From: Roseovarius azorensis | GTDB lineage: Bacteria; Pseudomonadota; Alphaproteobacteria; Rhodobacterales; Rhodobacteraceae | Reading direction: 5' to 3' | DNA length: 64,000 nucleotides | Assembly (NCBI RefSeq): GCF_900109455.1 | Contig: NZ_FOAG01000010.1 | Coordinates: forward strand, 58,013 to 122,012 | In this document: positions 1 to 8,370 of the stretch, in pieces | Numbering within the stretch: position 1 is the stretch's first letter | Layout of the letters: each line of letters begins with the position of its first letter | Program-made: the position numbers and the translations under genes | The notes under the pieces: generated by a model | The model's database searches: none | Told to the model about the DNA's origin: nothing | The model's input: only the letters and a program-made list of their open reading frames with translations

Positions 1-81
1 CCCATCCGCGGCCTTGCCGGGTTTGCGCGATTCGACCGGCTTATCCTCCTTACGATAATCGCCATCGGAGTGTTCGCCTGA
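1..81 (+). CDS. 3' end of an unidentified gene (partial)
   Basis: The frame starting at base 1 is open for 26 codons and stops with TGA at 79-81, whose A is the first base of the rnhA start codon (TGATG). The visible tail ends in a hydrophobic run ([13 protein letters not shown]), which suggests a C-terminal membrane segment. The one-base overlap suggests it is cotranscribed and translationally coupled with rnhA. Too little is visible to name a family. Confidence 0.45.
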   Translation, partial: PIRGLAGFARFDRLILLTIIAIGVFA

Positions 82-548
82 TGCCCGATCTTTTCGCCTA
101 TACCGACGGGGCCTGCTCCGGCAATCCTGGCCCCGGCGGCTGGGGTGTGCTGATGCGCGCGGTGGACGGAGGCCGGATCGTCAAGGAACGTGAACTTTCG
201 GGCGGCGAGGCGCAGACGACCAACAACCGGATGGAACTTCTGGCAGCAATCCATGCGCTCGAGGCGCTGAGCCGTCCCTCCGCCGTCACGCTCATCACCG
301 ACAGCGCCTATGTCAAGAACGGCGTGACCGGCTGGATTCACGGCTGGAAACGGAACGGCTGGAAGACCTCGAACAAGAAACCCGTGAAGAATGCCGACCT
401 CTGGCAGCGCCTCGACGAGGCGCAGAGCCGCCACAGGGTCACCTGGGAATGGGTCAAGGGCCACGCCGGCCACCCCGAGAACGAGCGCGCCGATGAATTG
501 GCTCGCGCGGGCATGGCTCCGTTCAAGCCCGGCAGGGCGCAACCGTGA
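81..548 (+). CDS. rnhA: Ribonuclease HI
   Basis: A 155-residue cytoplasmic endonuclease that cuts the RNA strand of RNA-DNA hybrids, for example Okazaki primers and R-loops. All type 1 RNase H catalytic residues are visible: D9 in YTDGA, E52 in [10 protein letters not shown]74 in ITDS and D138 in ERADELA, with the flexible-loop H128 in KGHAGH. The basic segment with tryptophans around residues 85-95 matches the substrate-binding handle of the Escherichia coli type. The start ATG overlaps the preceding stop by one base, and the TGA overlaps the GTG start of the next gene by four bases, so the genes are probably one operon. Confidence 0.97.
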   Translation: MPDLFAYTDGACSGNPGPGGWGVLMRAVDGGRIVKERELSGGEAQTTNNRMELLAAIHALEALSRPSAVTLITDSAYVKNGVTGWIHGWKRNGWKTSNKKPVKNADLWQRLDEAQSRHRVTWEWVKGHAGHPENERADELARAGMAPFKPGRAQP

Positions 549-1168
549 GCGCGCTCACGCTGCTCGATTACGCCTCGGTGCTGATCTTTGCACTGACCGG
601 CGCACTGGTCGCCTCGCGCCAGCAGCTTGACATAGTCGGCTTTGCCTTTGTCGCCTGCCTGACGGCGGTGGGCGGTGGTACGCTGCGCGATGTGTTGCTG
701 GACCGCAACCCGGTCTTCTGGCTGGGCAATCCCGATTACATCCTGATTGCCTGCGCCGCCGCCCTTCTGGTCTTTTTCACCGCTCATCTGGTCGAAAGCC
801 GCTATCGCCTGCTCTTGTGGCTCGACAGTTTCGCACTGGCCGTGGCGGTGCCCGCAGGCGTCAGCGCCGCCATGACCATGGGGCAGAGCGGGGTGATCGT
901 GGTGCTGATGGGCATGGTCACGGGCTGCATGGGCGGGCTGATGCGCGATGTGGTCTGCAACGAGGTGCCGCTGGTGCTGAAACAGGGCGAGCTATACGTC
1001 ACCGCCGCCTTTGCAGGCGCGCTGGCTGCTGTGAGTGTCGCGATGTTCACCGGGGATCCGCTGATCGTCCTCGCCGTCTGCGCGGCCACCACATGGGCGC
1101 TGCGCGCAGGCTCGCTGGCGTTTGGCTGGCGCCTGCCGGCCTACCGCGCCCGCCCGCCACGCAGCTAG
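545..1168 (+). CDS. Trimeric intracellular cation channel family protein (UPF0126/YadS type)
   Basis: A 207-residue inner-membrane protein with about seven hydrophobic segments. It shows the duplicated glycine-rich signature of the bacterial TRIC/UPF0126 family: GGGTLRD at residues 43-49, followed by a DRNPVFW stretch, and GGLMRD at 130-135, followed by a NEVPLVL stretch. In characterised prokaryotic TRIC proteins these repeats line a potassium-permeable pore in a trimer. The transport role here is inferred from the family only. The start is GTG, overlapping the rnhA stop (GTGA). It lies convergent to the minus-strand GlsB-like gene with only 3 bp between the stops. Confidence 0.88.
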   Translation: MSALTLLDYASVLIFALTGALVASRQQLDIVGFAFVACLTAVGGGTLRDVLLDRNPVFWLGNPDYILIACAAALLVFFTAHLVESRYRLLLWLDSFALAVAVPAGVSAAMTMGQSGVIVVLMGMVTGCMGGLMRDVVCNEVPLVLKQGELYVTAAFAGALAAVSVAMFTGDPLIVLAVCAATTWALRAGSLAFGWRLPAYRARPPRS

Positions 1169-1171
1169 ACT

Positions 1172-1411
1172 CTATTTCCGATCCAGATAGGTCTGCCACA
1201 GCCACAGCAGCAGGAGCGCGCCCAGAACCGCCCCGATCAGGCCGCCCAGGATACCGGTTACCGTCAGGATCGCCCGGATCAGCACGCCGCCGATCAGTGC
1301 CCCGGCGATCCCGATCAGGATGGTCGGCACCACCCCGGCCTCGACCCGCATCAGCCGCGTCGCAAGGAACCCTGCCGCAGCGCCTATGATGATCAGCCAG
1401 ACCACAGCCAT
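1172..1411 (-). CDS. GlsB/YeaQ/YmgE-type small membrane protein
   Basis: A 79-residue, very hydrophobic protein with three predicted membrane segments. It has the glycine-rich pattern of the GlsB/YeaQ/YmgE (transglycosylase-associated) family: an IIGAAAGFLATRLMR N-terminus, then GIAGALIGG and a second LGGLIGAVLGALLLL block. Members are often stress-induced, but no molecular function is established. It starts 6 bp after the stop of a second small membrane protein (1418-1660) on the same strand, so the two are likely cotranscribed, possibly with fmt upstream. Confidence 0.8.
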   Translation of the reverse strand: MAVVWLIIIGAAAGFLATRLMRVEAGVVPTILIGIAGALIGGVLIRAILTVTGILGGLIGAVLGALLLLWLWQTYLDRK

Positions 1412-1417
1412 CGCCCG

Positions 1418-1660
1418 TTACCTCCGCCGCCGCCAATGGGTCGGCACGATGATGAGCGCGCCCACCGAGGAAATGATCGCATCCACCCCCGGTGCGCCAA
1501 AGCGGAAACCGAACATGATGCGGATGAAATAGAACAGGAACGCGCCACCCACGCAGATGATGATCGAGGGAACATAACCATTGCGCGTGAACCCGCTTTT
1601 CTCGCTGACATAGCCCACGATGCCCGCGATCACCACCGTGCCGAAGAGTTGCAGAAACAT
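1418..1660 (-). CDS. Small membrane protein, GlsB-like (hypothetical)
   Basis: An 80-residue protein with three hydrophobic stretches (about residues 5-17, 30-47 and 58-74) and a basic tail WRRRR. I chose the ATG at 1658-1660, four bases after the fmt stop; the frame extends further upstream only through fmt. The spacing and glycine-rich helices resemble its downstream neighbour, which suggests a diverged tandem paralogue. It could equally be a lineage-specific membrane protein of unknown function. Confidence 0.65.
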   Translation of the reverse strand: MFLQLFGTVVIAGIVGYVSEKSGFTRNGYVPSIIICVGGAFLFYFIRIMFGFRFGAPGVDAIISSVGALIIVPTHWRRRR

Positions 1661-1664
1661 CCCG

Positions 1665-2579
1665 TCACTCCAGAAACGTGCCGCGTGGCAGGGCCATGCC
1701 GCGCAGGAACTCGCCCGCATCCTGCGCCGCGCGGCCCGCGCGTTGCAAGCGTAAAAGCCGCACCGCCCCCGTGCTGCAAGCCACGGTGAGTGCATCGTCC
1801 AGAACCTCGCCCGGCGCTCCCCGCCCCTCGGCCAGACTGGATCCGAGCAGCTTTATCCGCTCGCCCCTCACCTCACACCACGCGCCGGGAAAGGGTGAAA
1901 GCCCCCGGATCAGCCGATCCACATCTTCGGCCGGACGGCTCCACTGCACCCGCGCCTCGGCCTTGTCGATCTTGGTCGCATAGGTGACACCCGTCCGGGC
2001 CTGCGGTTCTGCGCGCAACTCCGGCAGCCGCGACAGCGCCTCGACGATCAGCCGCGCTCCCATCTCCGACAGCCGGTCATGCAGTTGCCCCGTCGTTTCC
2101 TGTGCGCCGATTGCCAGGGTCTCGCGCAACAGCACCGGCCCGGTGTCCAGCCCCGCATCCATCCGCATGATGCACACGCCCGTCTCGCGATCCCCGGCCA
2201 TGATCGCGCGGTGGATGGGCGCCGCGCCGCGCCAGCGCGGCAATAGGCTGGCGTGGATGTTCAGACAGCCCTGTTTGGGCGCATCCAGCACCGCCTGCGG
2301 CAGAATCAGCCCATAGGCCACCACCACCGCGACATCCGCCGCAAGCGCCGCGAACTCCGCCTGCTCGTCTGCGCCTTTCAGACTGACCGGATGGCGCACC
2401 GGCAGACCCAGCGCCATGGCCCGCGCCTCAACCGGGCAGGCGCGCGCCTTTTGTCCGCGCCCGGCAGGGCGCGGCGGCTGACAGTAGACCGCCGCAATCT
2501 CATGCCCCGCCGCCACCAGCGCATCAAGCACCGGCACCGAAAACTCTGGCGTCCCCATGAATACGATACGCATGTCCAC
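1665..2579 (-). CDS. fmt: Methionyl-tRNA formyltransferase
   Basis: 304 residues. It transfers a formyl group from 10-formyl-tetrahydrofolate to Met-tRNA(fMet) in the cytoplasm. The N-terminal Rossmann-like domain opens with [11 protein letters not shown]. The catalytic triad appears as N107, H109 ([18 protein letters not shown]) and D145 (MDAGLDTGP). The C-terminal OB-fold runs from about residue 205. Two starts are possible, ATG at 2577-2579 or ATG at 2571-2573; the shorter one begins exactly at the family-typical MRIVFMG. It follows the two deformylase genes on the same strand, giving a formylation/deformylation operon. Confidence 0.96.
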   Translation of the reverse strand: MDMRIVFMGTPEFSVPVLDALVAAGHEIAAVYCQPPRPAGRGQKARACPVEARAMALGLPVRHPVSLKGADEQAEFAALAADVAVVVAYGLILPQAVLDAPKQGCLNIHASLLPRWRGAAPIHRAIMAGDRETGVCIMRMDAGLDTGPVLLRETLAIGAQETTGQLHDRLSEMGARLIVEALSRLPELRAEPQARTGVTYATKIDKAEARVQWSRPAEDVDRLIRGLSPFPGAWCEVRGERIKLLGSSLAEGRGAPGEVLDDALTVACSTGAVRLLRLQRAGRAAQDAGEFLRGMALPRGTFLE

Positions 2580-2587
2580 TCCCGTAG

Positions 2588-2604
2588 GGCGGGGTTACAC
2601 CGCC
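2588..2604. repeat. Short palindrome at the def-paralogue stop codon
   Basis: GGCGG-(7 nt loop)-CCGCC, with the TAA stop of the degenerate deformylase (2595-2597) in the loop, a few bases before the fmt start. It resembles the other G/C palindromes at gene ends in this window (36049, 38609, 39548). It may affect fmt translation or mRNA processing. Confidence 0.35.
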
Positions 2605-3098
2605 AGTTTGCGCGCCCGCCGCAACAGCATGTCCCGCTTAACCTTGCTCAGCCGGTCAAAATACATCCGCCCCTGCAAATGGTCGATCTGATGCTGCACA
2701 CTCGTCGCCCAGAGTCCGACAAAATCGCGTTCCTCGGTCTCGCCCGCATCGTTGAGAAACCGCACCGTCACCGCGCGCGGCCGCTCGATCACCGCCGAGA
2801 CGCCGGGCAGGCAGGGGCTCGCCTCTTCATGCGCGCGCCTCTGCACGCTTGCATGCAGGATCACCGGATTGGCCATGCGCACCACCTGTTCGCGCACCTC
2901 ACTGGCATTAATCACCGCCAGCGCCTGTATCTCACCGATCTGGGGCGCGGCGAGACCCACACCGGGCATCGCCTCCATGACCTCGATTATTTCGGTCCAT
3001 ATGCGCAGCACCGCCTCGTCAACCGTCGCGACCGGCGCAGCCACCATCCTGAGCCGCCTGTCCGGCCAGCGCAGGCAGGGACGCGCCACGGTGCTCAC
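2595..3098 (-). CDS. Peptide deformylase-like protein, catalytically degenerate
   Basis: A 167-residue paralogue of the deformylase encoded just upstream. Motif 1 is kept (GVGLAAPQ, residues 46-53). Motif 2, normally EGCLS, reads SPCLP (C96 retained). Motif 3, normally HEIDH, reads HQIDH at 136-140, so the catalytic glutamate is glutamine while both metal-binding histidines remain. This predicts metal binding with little or no deformylase activity, by analogy with known PDF chemistry. The start is GTG, overlapping the def stop (GTGA). Cotranscription with def and fmt suggests an accessory or regulatory role, but that is inference. Confidence 0.85.
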   Translation of the reverse strand: MSTVARPCLRWPDRRLRMVAAPVATVDEAVLRIWTEIIEVMEAMPGVGLAAPQIGEIQALAVINASEVREQVVRMANPVILHASVQRRAHEEASPCLPGVSAVIERPRAVTVRFLNDAGETEERDFVGLWATSVQHQIDHLQGRMYFDRLSKVKRDMLLRRARKLAV

Positions 3099-3613
3099 CC
3101 CCGCGCCAGTTCGCGCTTGAGCTTCTGCATGCGCCGCGTGATCAACTGGCGCTTGATCGCGCTCAGGTAATCGATGAACAGCTTGCCGTCGAGATGGTCG
3201 ATCTCATGCTGCACGCAGGTCGCCCACAGCCCGCCAAACCCCTCGCGATGCTCCTTGCCATCCAGCCCCAGCCAGCGCACCTCGATCTCTCTGGGTCGGG
3301 TGATCTCGGCATATTCTTCGGGGATTGAAAGGCACCCTTCCTCATAGACATTGGTCTCTTCCGAAACCGCCACGATCTCGGGGTTGAGCATCACCATCGG
3401 GCGCGGTGTGGCGCCTTCCTCCTTGACGCAATCCAGAACGATCAGCCGCTCCAGCACCCCCACCTGCGGTGCGGCAAGACCGATGCCGGGCGCATCATAC
3501 ATCGTTTCCAGCATGTCCCCGGCAAGGTTGCGCAACCCGTCCGTCACGTCGGCCACGGGCGTGCAGACCTTTTTCAGGCGCGGATCGGGATGGATCAGGA
3601 TAGGGCGTTTCAT
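3095..3613 (-). CDS. def: Peptide deformylase
   Basis: 172 residues. It removes the N-formyl group from nascent proteins at the ribosome exit and uses Fe2+ or another divalent metal. All three signature motifs are intact: GIGLAAPQ (43-50), EGCLS (92-96, metal ligand C94) and HEIDH (136-140, metal ligands H136/H140, catalytic E137). It is first in a same-strand run def, def-like, fmt with 4-bp and short spacings. It is divergent from the aminotransferase at 3710; the promoters should lie in the 96-bp gap. Confidence 0.97.
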   Translation of the reverse strand: MKRPILIHPDPRLKKVCTPVADVTDGLRNLAGDMLETMYDAPGIGLAAPQVGVLERLIVLDCVKEEGATPRPMVMLNPEIVAVSEETNVYEEGCLSIPEEYAEITRPREIEVRWLGLDGKEHREGFGGLWATCVQHEIDHLDGKLFIDYLSAIKRQLITRRMQKLKRELARG

Positions 3614-3709
3614 GGCGGCTATTTAGGCGATACCCTGCCCGTCTGCAACGCCCCTTGCGCTCGGCCCGTGATCCGCTAGCCTGCGCGCAAACATCAGGAG
3701 AGTCCGGGC

Positions 3710-4909
3710 ATGAATTCCAGCAAGGCCGTCATCAACGTCAACTTTGACGAGCCCATCAACCGGTTCGGCACCAATTCGAATAAATGGGACGAAATGGCCG
3801 CCATAACCGGCGTCGCCGACCCGGACGGTATCGCGATGTGGGTGGCGGATATGGATTTTAGCGCGGCGGATGTGCTGCAAGAGGCAACCACGGGCCTTCT
3901 GGACAAGGCGAATTACGGGTATTTCACCGGCGAAGGCGATATGAAGGACGCGGTCGCCTGGTGGATGCGCGAGCGGCACGGCTGGGCCGCCGACCCACAG
4001 GCGATGTTTTCGACCTTTGGCCTCGGCAACGGCATCGGCCTCTGCCTGCAAAGCTATACCGAGCCCGGCGACGAGGTGATCATCTTTACCCCCGTCTACC
4101 ACGAATTCATCGGCAAGATTCGCAGGGCCGGACGCATCGTCAGGGAGAGCCCGCTCAGGATCGGGAACGGGGTCTATCACATGGATCTCGACGCGCTTGA
4201 GGCCTCGCTCAGCGGTAGGGAAAAGGTGGTGATCTTCTGTTCGCCGCACAACCCCGCCGGCCGGGTATGGGCACCCGAGGAACTGCACGCCCTGGCCGCG
4301 TTCTGCGCCTGCCACGATCTCTTGCTGATGTCCGACGAAATTCATCACGATCTTGTCTTTCCCGGCCATACTCATGTCCCGTTCCCGATCGCCGCACCGG
4401 ATGTGATCGACCGGCTGATCATGCTGACCTCGGCCTCTAAGACCTTCAACATCGCCGGGTCGCGCCTTGGCTGTGTCACAATCCCCGACGAGCGCCTGCG
4501 CCAGCGTTTCGCCGCCACGATGCGCGCCCTCGACATCAAGCCGAATCTGCTCGGTGTCGTTCTGACCCAGGCCGCCTACAGCCCGCGCGGCGCGGCATGG
4601 GTGGACGCGCTGGTGCGGTATCTGGACGGCAACCGGCAAATCTTTGTTGACGGTATTTCCGGGATTCCGGGGCTGACAGCCATGCCGATGCAATCGACCT
4701 ATCTGGGCTGGGTCGATTTCGCCAATACCGGGATGGAGATGGAAGAGGTCATCCGGCGCGTCAAGACCGACGCCCGCATCGCTCCCAGCATCGGCGCAGA
4801 TTTTGGCAGCGGAGGTGAGACTTTCCTGCGCTTCAACCTCGGCACTCAGCGCGCGCAGGTAACCAAAGCGATGGAACGGCTGCAAGCGGCCTTCGGGGAC
4901 CTGCAATAA
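3710..4909 (+). CDS. MalY/PatB-type PLP-dependent C-S lyase / aminotransferase
   Basis: A 399-residue fold-type I PLP enzyme. The Schiff-base lysine is K244 in SASKTFNIAGSRLG. N181 lies in SPHNPAGR and D209 in SDEIHHDL, the hallmarks of the MalY/PatB subgroup (cystathionine beta-lyase-like enzymes with aminotransferase ancestry). Members release homocysteine or sulfide from cystathionine or cysteine conjugates. The substrate here cannot be told from sequence. A purine-rich RBS-like stretch (AGGAGAG) precedes the ATG. The gene converges on bciA. Confidence 0.88.
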   Translation: MNSSKAVINVNFDEPINRFGTNSNKWDEMAAITGVADPDGIAMWVADMDFSAADVLQEATTGLLDKANYGYFTGEGDMKDAVAWWMRERHGWAADPQAMFSTFGLGNGIGLCLQSYTEPGDEVIIFTPVYHEFIGKIRRAGRIVRESPLRIGNGVYHMDLDALEASLSGREKVVIFCSPHNPAGRVWAPEELHALAAFCACHDLLLMSDEIHHDLVFPGHTHVPFPIAAPDVIDRLIMLTSASKTFNIAGSRLGCVTIPDERLRQRFAATMRALDIKPNLLGVVLTQAAYSPRGAAWVDALVRYLDGNRQIFVDGISGIPGLTAMPMQSTYLGWVDFANTGMEMEEVIRRVKTDARIAPSIGADFGSGGETFLRFNLGTQRAQVTKAMERLQAAFGDLQ

Positions 4910-4943
4910 GCTGGATGCAATATCTTCATCCTGCTGAAAACGA

Positions 4944-5876
4944 TCAGAAAACCGCGTGCTCCCCGCGCTCGGCGCTGGCCTCGCCGCGCAGCACCGCGGC
5001 ATAATAGTCAAAGAGCCGTTCGCTGCCTGTCTCGGGCGTGGCCGCAGCATCATAGCGTCCCGCCGCCGCGTCCCAGACCAGCATCGATTCGGTCGAGTAA
5101 TAGCGCCCAATCCGCGCCAGTTCCGCCTTGGCGGCAAGCCGCCCCGAAACGCGCCCGGCCAGCGACAACCCTGCAACGATGGCATCCATCAGCCCCGGTG
5201 GCACCGAGCGGAACCGCGGTGCCTGCCCGGTCAGCCGGAACAGTTCCTCACCCATCTCGCGCGGGGTGATCGCCGGTCCCGGCCCGCCGATCGGCAGCAC
5301 CCGGTTCCAGCGGTCCTCGCGGTGCAGACACTCCACCAGATAGGCCGCCAGATCGCCATCACTGATCGGCTTGCATGCGGTACCCCGCCCGTCGCCGAAG
5401 ATGAGATAGGGCCTGCCCGCCCGCACCCGTGCGATCTGTCCCGACAGCGACTTGAAATAGGCAGTGGGCCGCACGATGGACCAGCATAGCCCGGACGTCA
5501 TCAGCGCCGCCTCGAAGTCGAGCTTTGCCTGCTGAAACGTCAGCAGCGGTTTCTGCACGCAGATGGCGGAGAGCAGCACGAACTGCCACACACCCGCCGC
5601 CTGCGCCGCCCGCAGCACCGCCAGATGCGCATCGTGATCCACCGCCCTGGCATCGTCCGGCGCGCCACTGCGCGAGGCCATGCAGGACAGCACAGCATCG
5701 AACCGCCCCCTGGCCATCACCCGATCCAGGGCCGCCGATTGGGGCAGCGCCCCGCCCGGTGGCCTGGTCAGACAGGTCACCGCATGCCCCCGCACCCGCA
5801 ACCCGGTCAGCACCGCGCGCCCGATGGTTCCCGTGGCCCCCAGCAGCAGTACCCGTCTTGCTTCTGCCGCCTGCAT
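4944..5876 (-). CDS. bciA: Divinyl (proto)chlorophyllide a 8-vinyl-reductase, BciA type
   Basis: A 310-residue NAD(P)H-dependent reductase of the atypical SDR/NmrA fold with the nucleotide loop GATGTIG at 13-19. The second half carries the conserved blocks I associate with plant DVR/BciA enzymes: RPTAYFKSLSGQ, FGDGRGTACKPISDGDL, VLPIGGPG and GRYYSTESML, with a tail of the AERGEHAVF type. BciA reduces the C8 vinyl group of divinyl protochlorophyllide or chlorophyllide in bacteriochlorophyll synthesis. In many phototrophic Rhodobacteraceae it lies outside the photosynthesis gene cluster, as here. A general NAD(P)-binding epimerase is the alternative, but several separate motifs fit BciA. Confidence 0.85.
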   Translation of the reverse strand: MQAAEARRVLLLGATGTIGRAVLTGLRVRGHAVTCLTRPPGGALPQSAALDRVMARGRFDAVLSCMASRSGAPDDARAVDHDAHLAVLRAAQAAGVWQFVLLSAICVQKPLLTFQQAKLDFEAALMTSGLCWSIVRPTAYFKSLSGQIARVRAGRPYLIFGDGRGTACKPISDGDLAAYLVECLHREDRWNRVLPIGGPGPAITPREMGEELFRLTGQAPRFRSVPPGLMDAIVAGLSLAGRVSGRLAAKAELARIGRYYSTESMLVWDAAAGRYDAAATPETGSERLFDYYAAVLRGEASAERGEHAVF

Positions 5877-5969
5877 CCTTTCTCCTCCCGCCCTCCCGCA
5901 TCTTGCGCAGGATCAAACCGCTGCATAGCTGTCCTGTGATAAATGTCAGAAAAACCGCGGAGGCGCGAC

Positions 5970-6287
5970 ATGCAGTTTCAGCTCAACACGGATCACAACA
6001 TCCACGGCGACGACCGCTTATCCGAGATCGCGCAGGCGACGCTCGCCGACGCCCTCGGGCATCTGACCGGACGCCTCTCGCGGATCGAGGTTCATCTGGC
6101 CGATGTCAACGCCGCCAAGGGCGGCGCGGACGACATCCGCTGCACCATCGAGGCCCGCCCCGAAGGCATGCAGCCACAGACCATCACCCATCACGATGCG
6201 AATGTTCAGGCGGCGCTGCGCGGCGGGGCGAAGAAACTGCGCGCCCTGCTGGACAGCGAATTCGGGAAACGCGAGACGCGCCGCTGA
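5970..6287 (+). CDS. Ribosome hibernation factor, HPF/RaiA family (short)
   Basis: A 105-residue ribosome-associated protein of the short HPF/RaiA type. It binds the 30S decoding region and preserves ribosomes in stationary phase (family role). The start at 5970 (MQFQLNTDHNI) is preferred because CGGAGG at 5958-5963 sits 6 bases upstream; an in-frame ATG at 5943 has no such site. The beta-alpha-beta-beta-beta-alpha pattern is suggested by IEVHLADVNAAKGG and the DDIRCTIEAR strand. The long-form C-terminal dimerisation domain is absent. Divergent from bciA. Confidence 0.8.
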   Translation: MQFQLNTDHNIHGDDRLSEIAQATLADALGHLTGRLSRIEVHLADVNAAKGGADDIRCTIEARPEGMQPQTITHHDANVQAALRGGAKKLRALLDSEFGKRETRR

Positions 6288-6395
6288 CGACTGAACCGCA
6301 CCCGCCTGTGCGGACATGCACGGGCCCTGCGCGGACCCGCGTATTACCGCCACGCGGGCCGGATCCTAGATTGTGCTCAAACGGAGGGCATGACA

Positions 6396-7370
6396 ATGGG
6401 CCAGCTGGTCAACGGCAAATGGCAGGACACATGGTATGATACCGAATCGACGGGCGGCAAGTTCGTCCGCTCGACCGCGAAGTTCCGCAACTGGATCACG
6501 GCGGACGGGCGCGCGGGCCCCTCGGGCGAGGGCGGCTTCGAAGCCGGGAGCGGTCGCTATCACCTCTATGTCTCCTATGCCTGTCCCTGGGCGCACCGCA
6601 CGCTGATCTTTCGTGCCCTCAAGGGGCTCGAGGATCATGTCGGCGTCTCTGTCGTGCATCCCGACATGCTGTCCGACGGCTGGACCTTTGCCACCGACTA
6701 TCCCGGCGCGACCGGCGACCGGCTCTATGGCCTGCCCTTCGCGCGCGACATCTACCTCAGGGCCGATCCGCAGATATCCGGCCGCGTCACCGTGCCGATC
6801 CTGTGGGACATCAAGCGTGAAACCATCGTGTCGAACGAAAGCTCCGAGATCATCCGCATGTTCAACTCGGCCTTTGACCGCATCACCGGCAACACCGACG
6901 ATTACTGGCCCGAGGATCTGCGCGAAGCGCTGGAGCCGATCAACGAACGCATCTACGACACGGTCAACAATGGCGTCTACAAGGCCGGTTTCGCCACCTC
7001 GCAGGATGCCTATGACGCCGTCGTCCACCCGCTCTTCGACAGCCTCGACTGGCTGGAGGAGCGGCTGGACAGCAACCGCTATCTAATGGGCGACCGGCTG
7101 ACCGAGGCCGACTGGCGGCTCTTTACCACACTGATCCGGTTCGATCTGGTCTATCACGGGCATTTCAAATGCAACCGCCGCCGGATCATCGACTACCCCA
7201 ACCTCTGGGGCTATCTGCGCGAGCTATACCAATGGCCCGGCGTGCGCCGGACGGTCCACTTCGACCACATCGTGCGCCACTACCACTACAGCCACGACAC
7301 CATCAATCCCAACCGGATCATCCCGGTGAACCCGGTGCTGGATTTCGACTCGGCGCATGGACGGGGGTGA
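6396..7370 (+). CDS. Glutathionyl-hydroquinone reductase (Xi-class GST, YqjG/EcpG-like)
   Basis: 324 residues from the ATG at 6396. GGAGG (6383-6387) is 8 bases from this ATG but only 2 from the alternative ATG at 6390. Typical family members also begin MGQLVNG. The catalytic cysteine is in YACPWAHR (about residue 63), which replaces the Tyr/Ser of ordinary GSTs. The C-terminal helical domain carries YDTVNNGVYKAGF and GDRLTEADWRLF. The enzyme reduces glutathionyl-hydroquinones with glutathione in the cytoplasm. gshA, which makes the glutathione precursor, lies 12 kb away and is not in an operon with it. Confidence 0.92.
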   Translation: MGQLVNGKWQDTWYDTESTGGKFVRSTAKFRNWITADGRAGPSGEGGFEAGSGRYHLYVSYACPWAHRTLIFRALKGLEDHVGVSVVHPDMLSDGWTFATDYPGATGDRLYGLPFARDIYLRADPQISGRVTVPILWDIKRETIVSNESSEIIRMFNSAFDRITGNTDDYWPEDLREALEPINERIYDTVNNGVYKAGFATSQDAYDAVVHPLFDSLDWLEERLDSNRYLMGDRLTEADWRLFTTLIRFDLVYHGHFKCNRRRIIDYPNLWGYLRELYQWPGVRRTVHFDHIVRHYHYSHDTINPNRIIPVNPVLDFDSAHGRG

Positions 7371-7613
7371 GGGGGACCGATCCCGGCCGGGGTGCGCGGT
7401 CGCTGGGCCGGGGACTGGCGAAGCAACGGCGGGAACTGCCGCTTTATGCCAGCAAATCCCGTGTGACCTCCAAGCGTCATGCGACGCCTCAAAATCGCCA
7501 GGCCGCGGGACGGCCCGGCGATCGCGCGGCGCCCTACGGGCTTGATTCCGCGCGCAGATGCCAGCCGCGAGGGAGTTCCTCACCACCAATGGTGTTGGAC
7601 TGCCAAGATGCCT

Positions 7614-8213
7614 TCACTCATTGTTCCAAACCCGCTTCCCCGGCCCAGCACCGCCAGGAAACTGAAAGCCCATGTGGGTTACGGTATCAACTACGGTGCA
7701 GGCGAGTTCCGCAACATGGCAGTGAACTTGGTGAAGATACGCAATATCTATAGGCGTTTCGAAAATCTCTTTACGCTTGTTTATGAAAAGAGGTAAAGAA
7801 CGTCCTTCGGCGTCGGGCGTTCGCCAAGAGCCGTGGCAAATTACATTCCTTATTTCCGACGCTTCCTTTATCGCCACAATCAGTTTGCCGACGTTTTCAG
7901 TAGTGTTTTCGGAATTGTCACGGACCGCCTTTCCGTAAGCATCGGCAAGCGGCTTCAACGTTTCCGTCAAGGCGCGTTCAAGAGTCGGAAGCCATGCCGC
8001 ATAGGCTGCTTGCGCTTTGGCTTGCGTTTCATACCGCCGTGTTGCTGTATATGCAAAAATCGCCTTACCCAAGACTTCTTCAAGAAAGCCAAAGGTTGCG
8101 ACGGTTCTTCCAAGCTGTTCCCAGAATTCCGGCGCGTGGCGATGCGTCGGCCACTTTGCCGGAAGGCTGTCTCGATCAATGATTGCGCGATGAATTCCGT
8201 CGTTTTCCGCCAT
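7614..8213 (-). CDS. HEPN-like hypothetical protein
   Basis: A 199-residue, mostly helical protein of no family I can name. Residues 122-127 read RNVICH, an R-x4-H motif flanked by predicted helices. This is the signature of HEPN domains, many of which are RNases of toxin-antitoxin or defence systems. An N-terminal FGFLEEVLGKAIFA helix precedes it. The base composition is visibly more AT-rich than the neighbours, and 243 bp and 157 bp of non-coding DNA flank it, consistent with a transferred islet. No partner antitoxin gene is evident on either side. The RBS is weak. The HEPN assignment is an inference from motif plus helix pattern. Confidence 0.6.
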   Translation of the reverse strand: MAENDGIHRAIIDRDSLPAKWPTHRHAPEFWEQLGRTVATFGFLEEVLGKAIFAYTATRRYETQAKAQAAYAAWLPTLERALTETLKPLADAYGKAVRDNSENTTENVGKLIVAIKEASEIRNVICHGSWRTPDAEGRSLPLFINKRKEIFETPIDIAYLHQVHCHVAELACTVVDTVTHMGFQFPGGAGPGKRVWNNE

Positions 8214-8370
8214 GCTGCACCGCCACCATTCAAGGTTGTGCGCACCATGCCATGCCGCACGAAGAGTGTCACGGACACTTTTGGGGCTGCATCGCGGTGA
8301 TCAGCCCGATTACGGCTCCGCGCCCCAGCGTCGATGTCTACCACGAATGACCGCTCAATCCCTCCCCCCT

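Noticed and set aside
7371..7613. Possible tRNA or attachment site in the gap after the glutathionyl-hydroquinone reductase gene
   Set aside because: No TTCGA-type T-loop, acceptor stem pairing or direct repeat with the far side of the islet could be found by eye.
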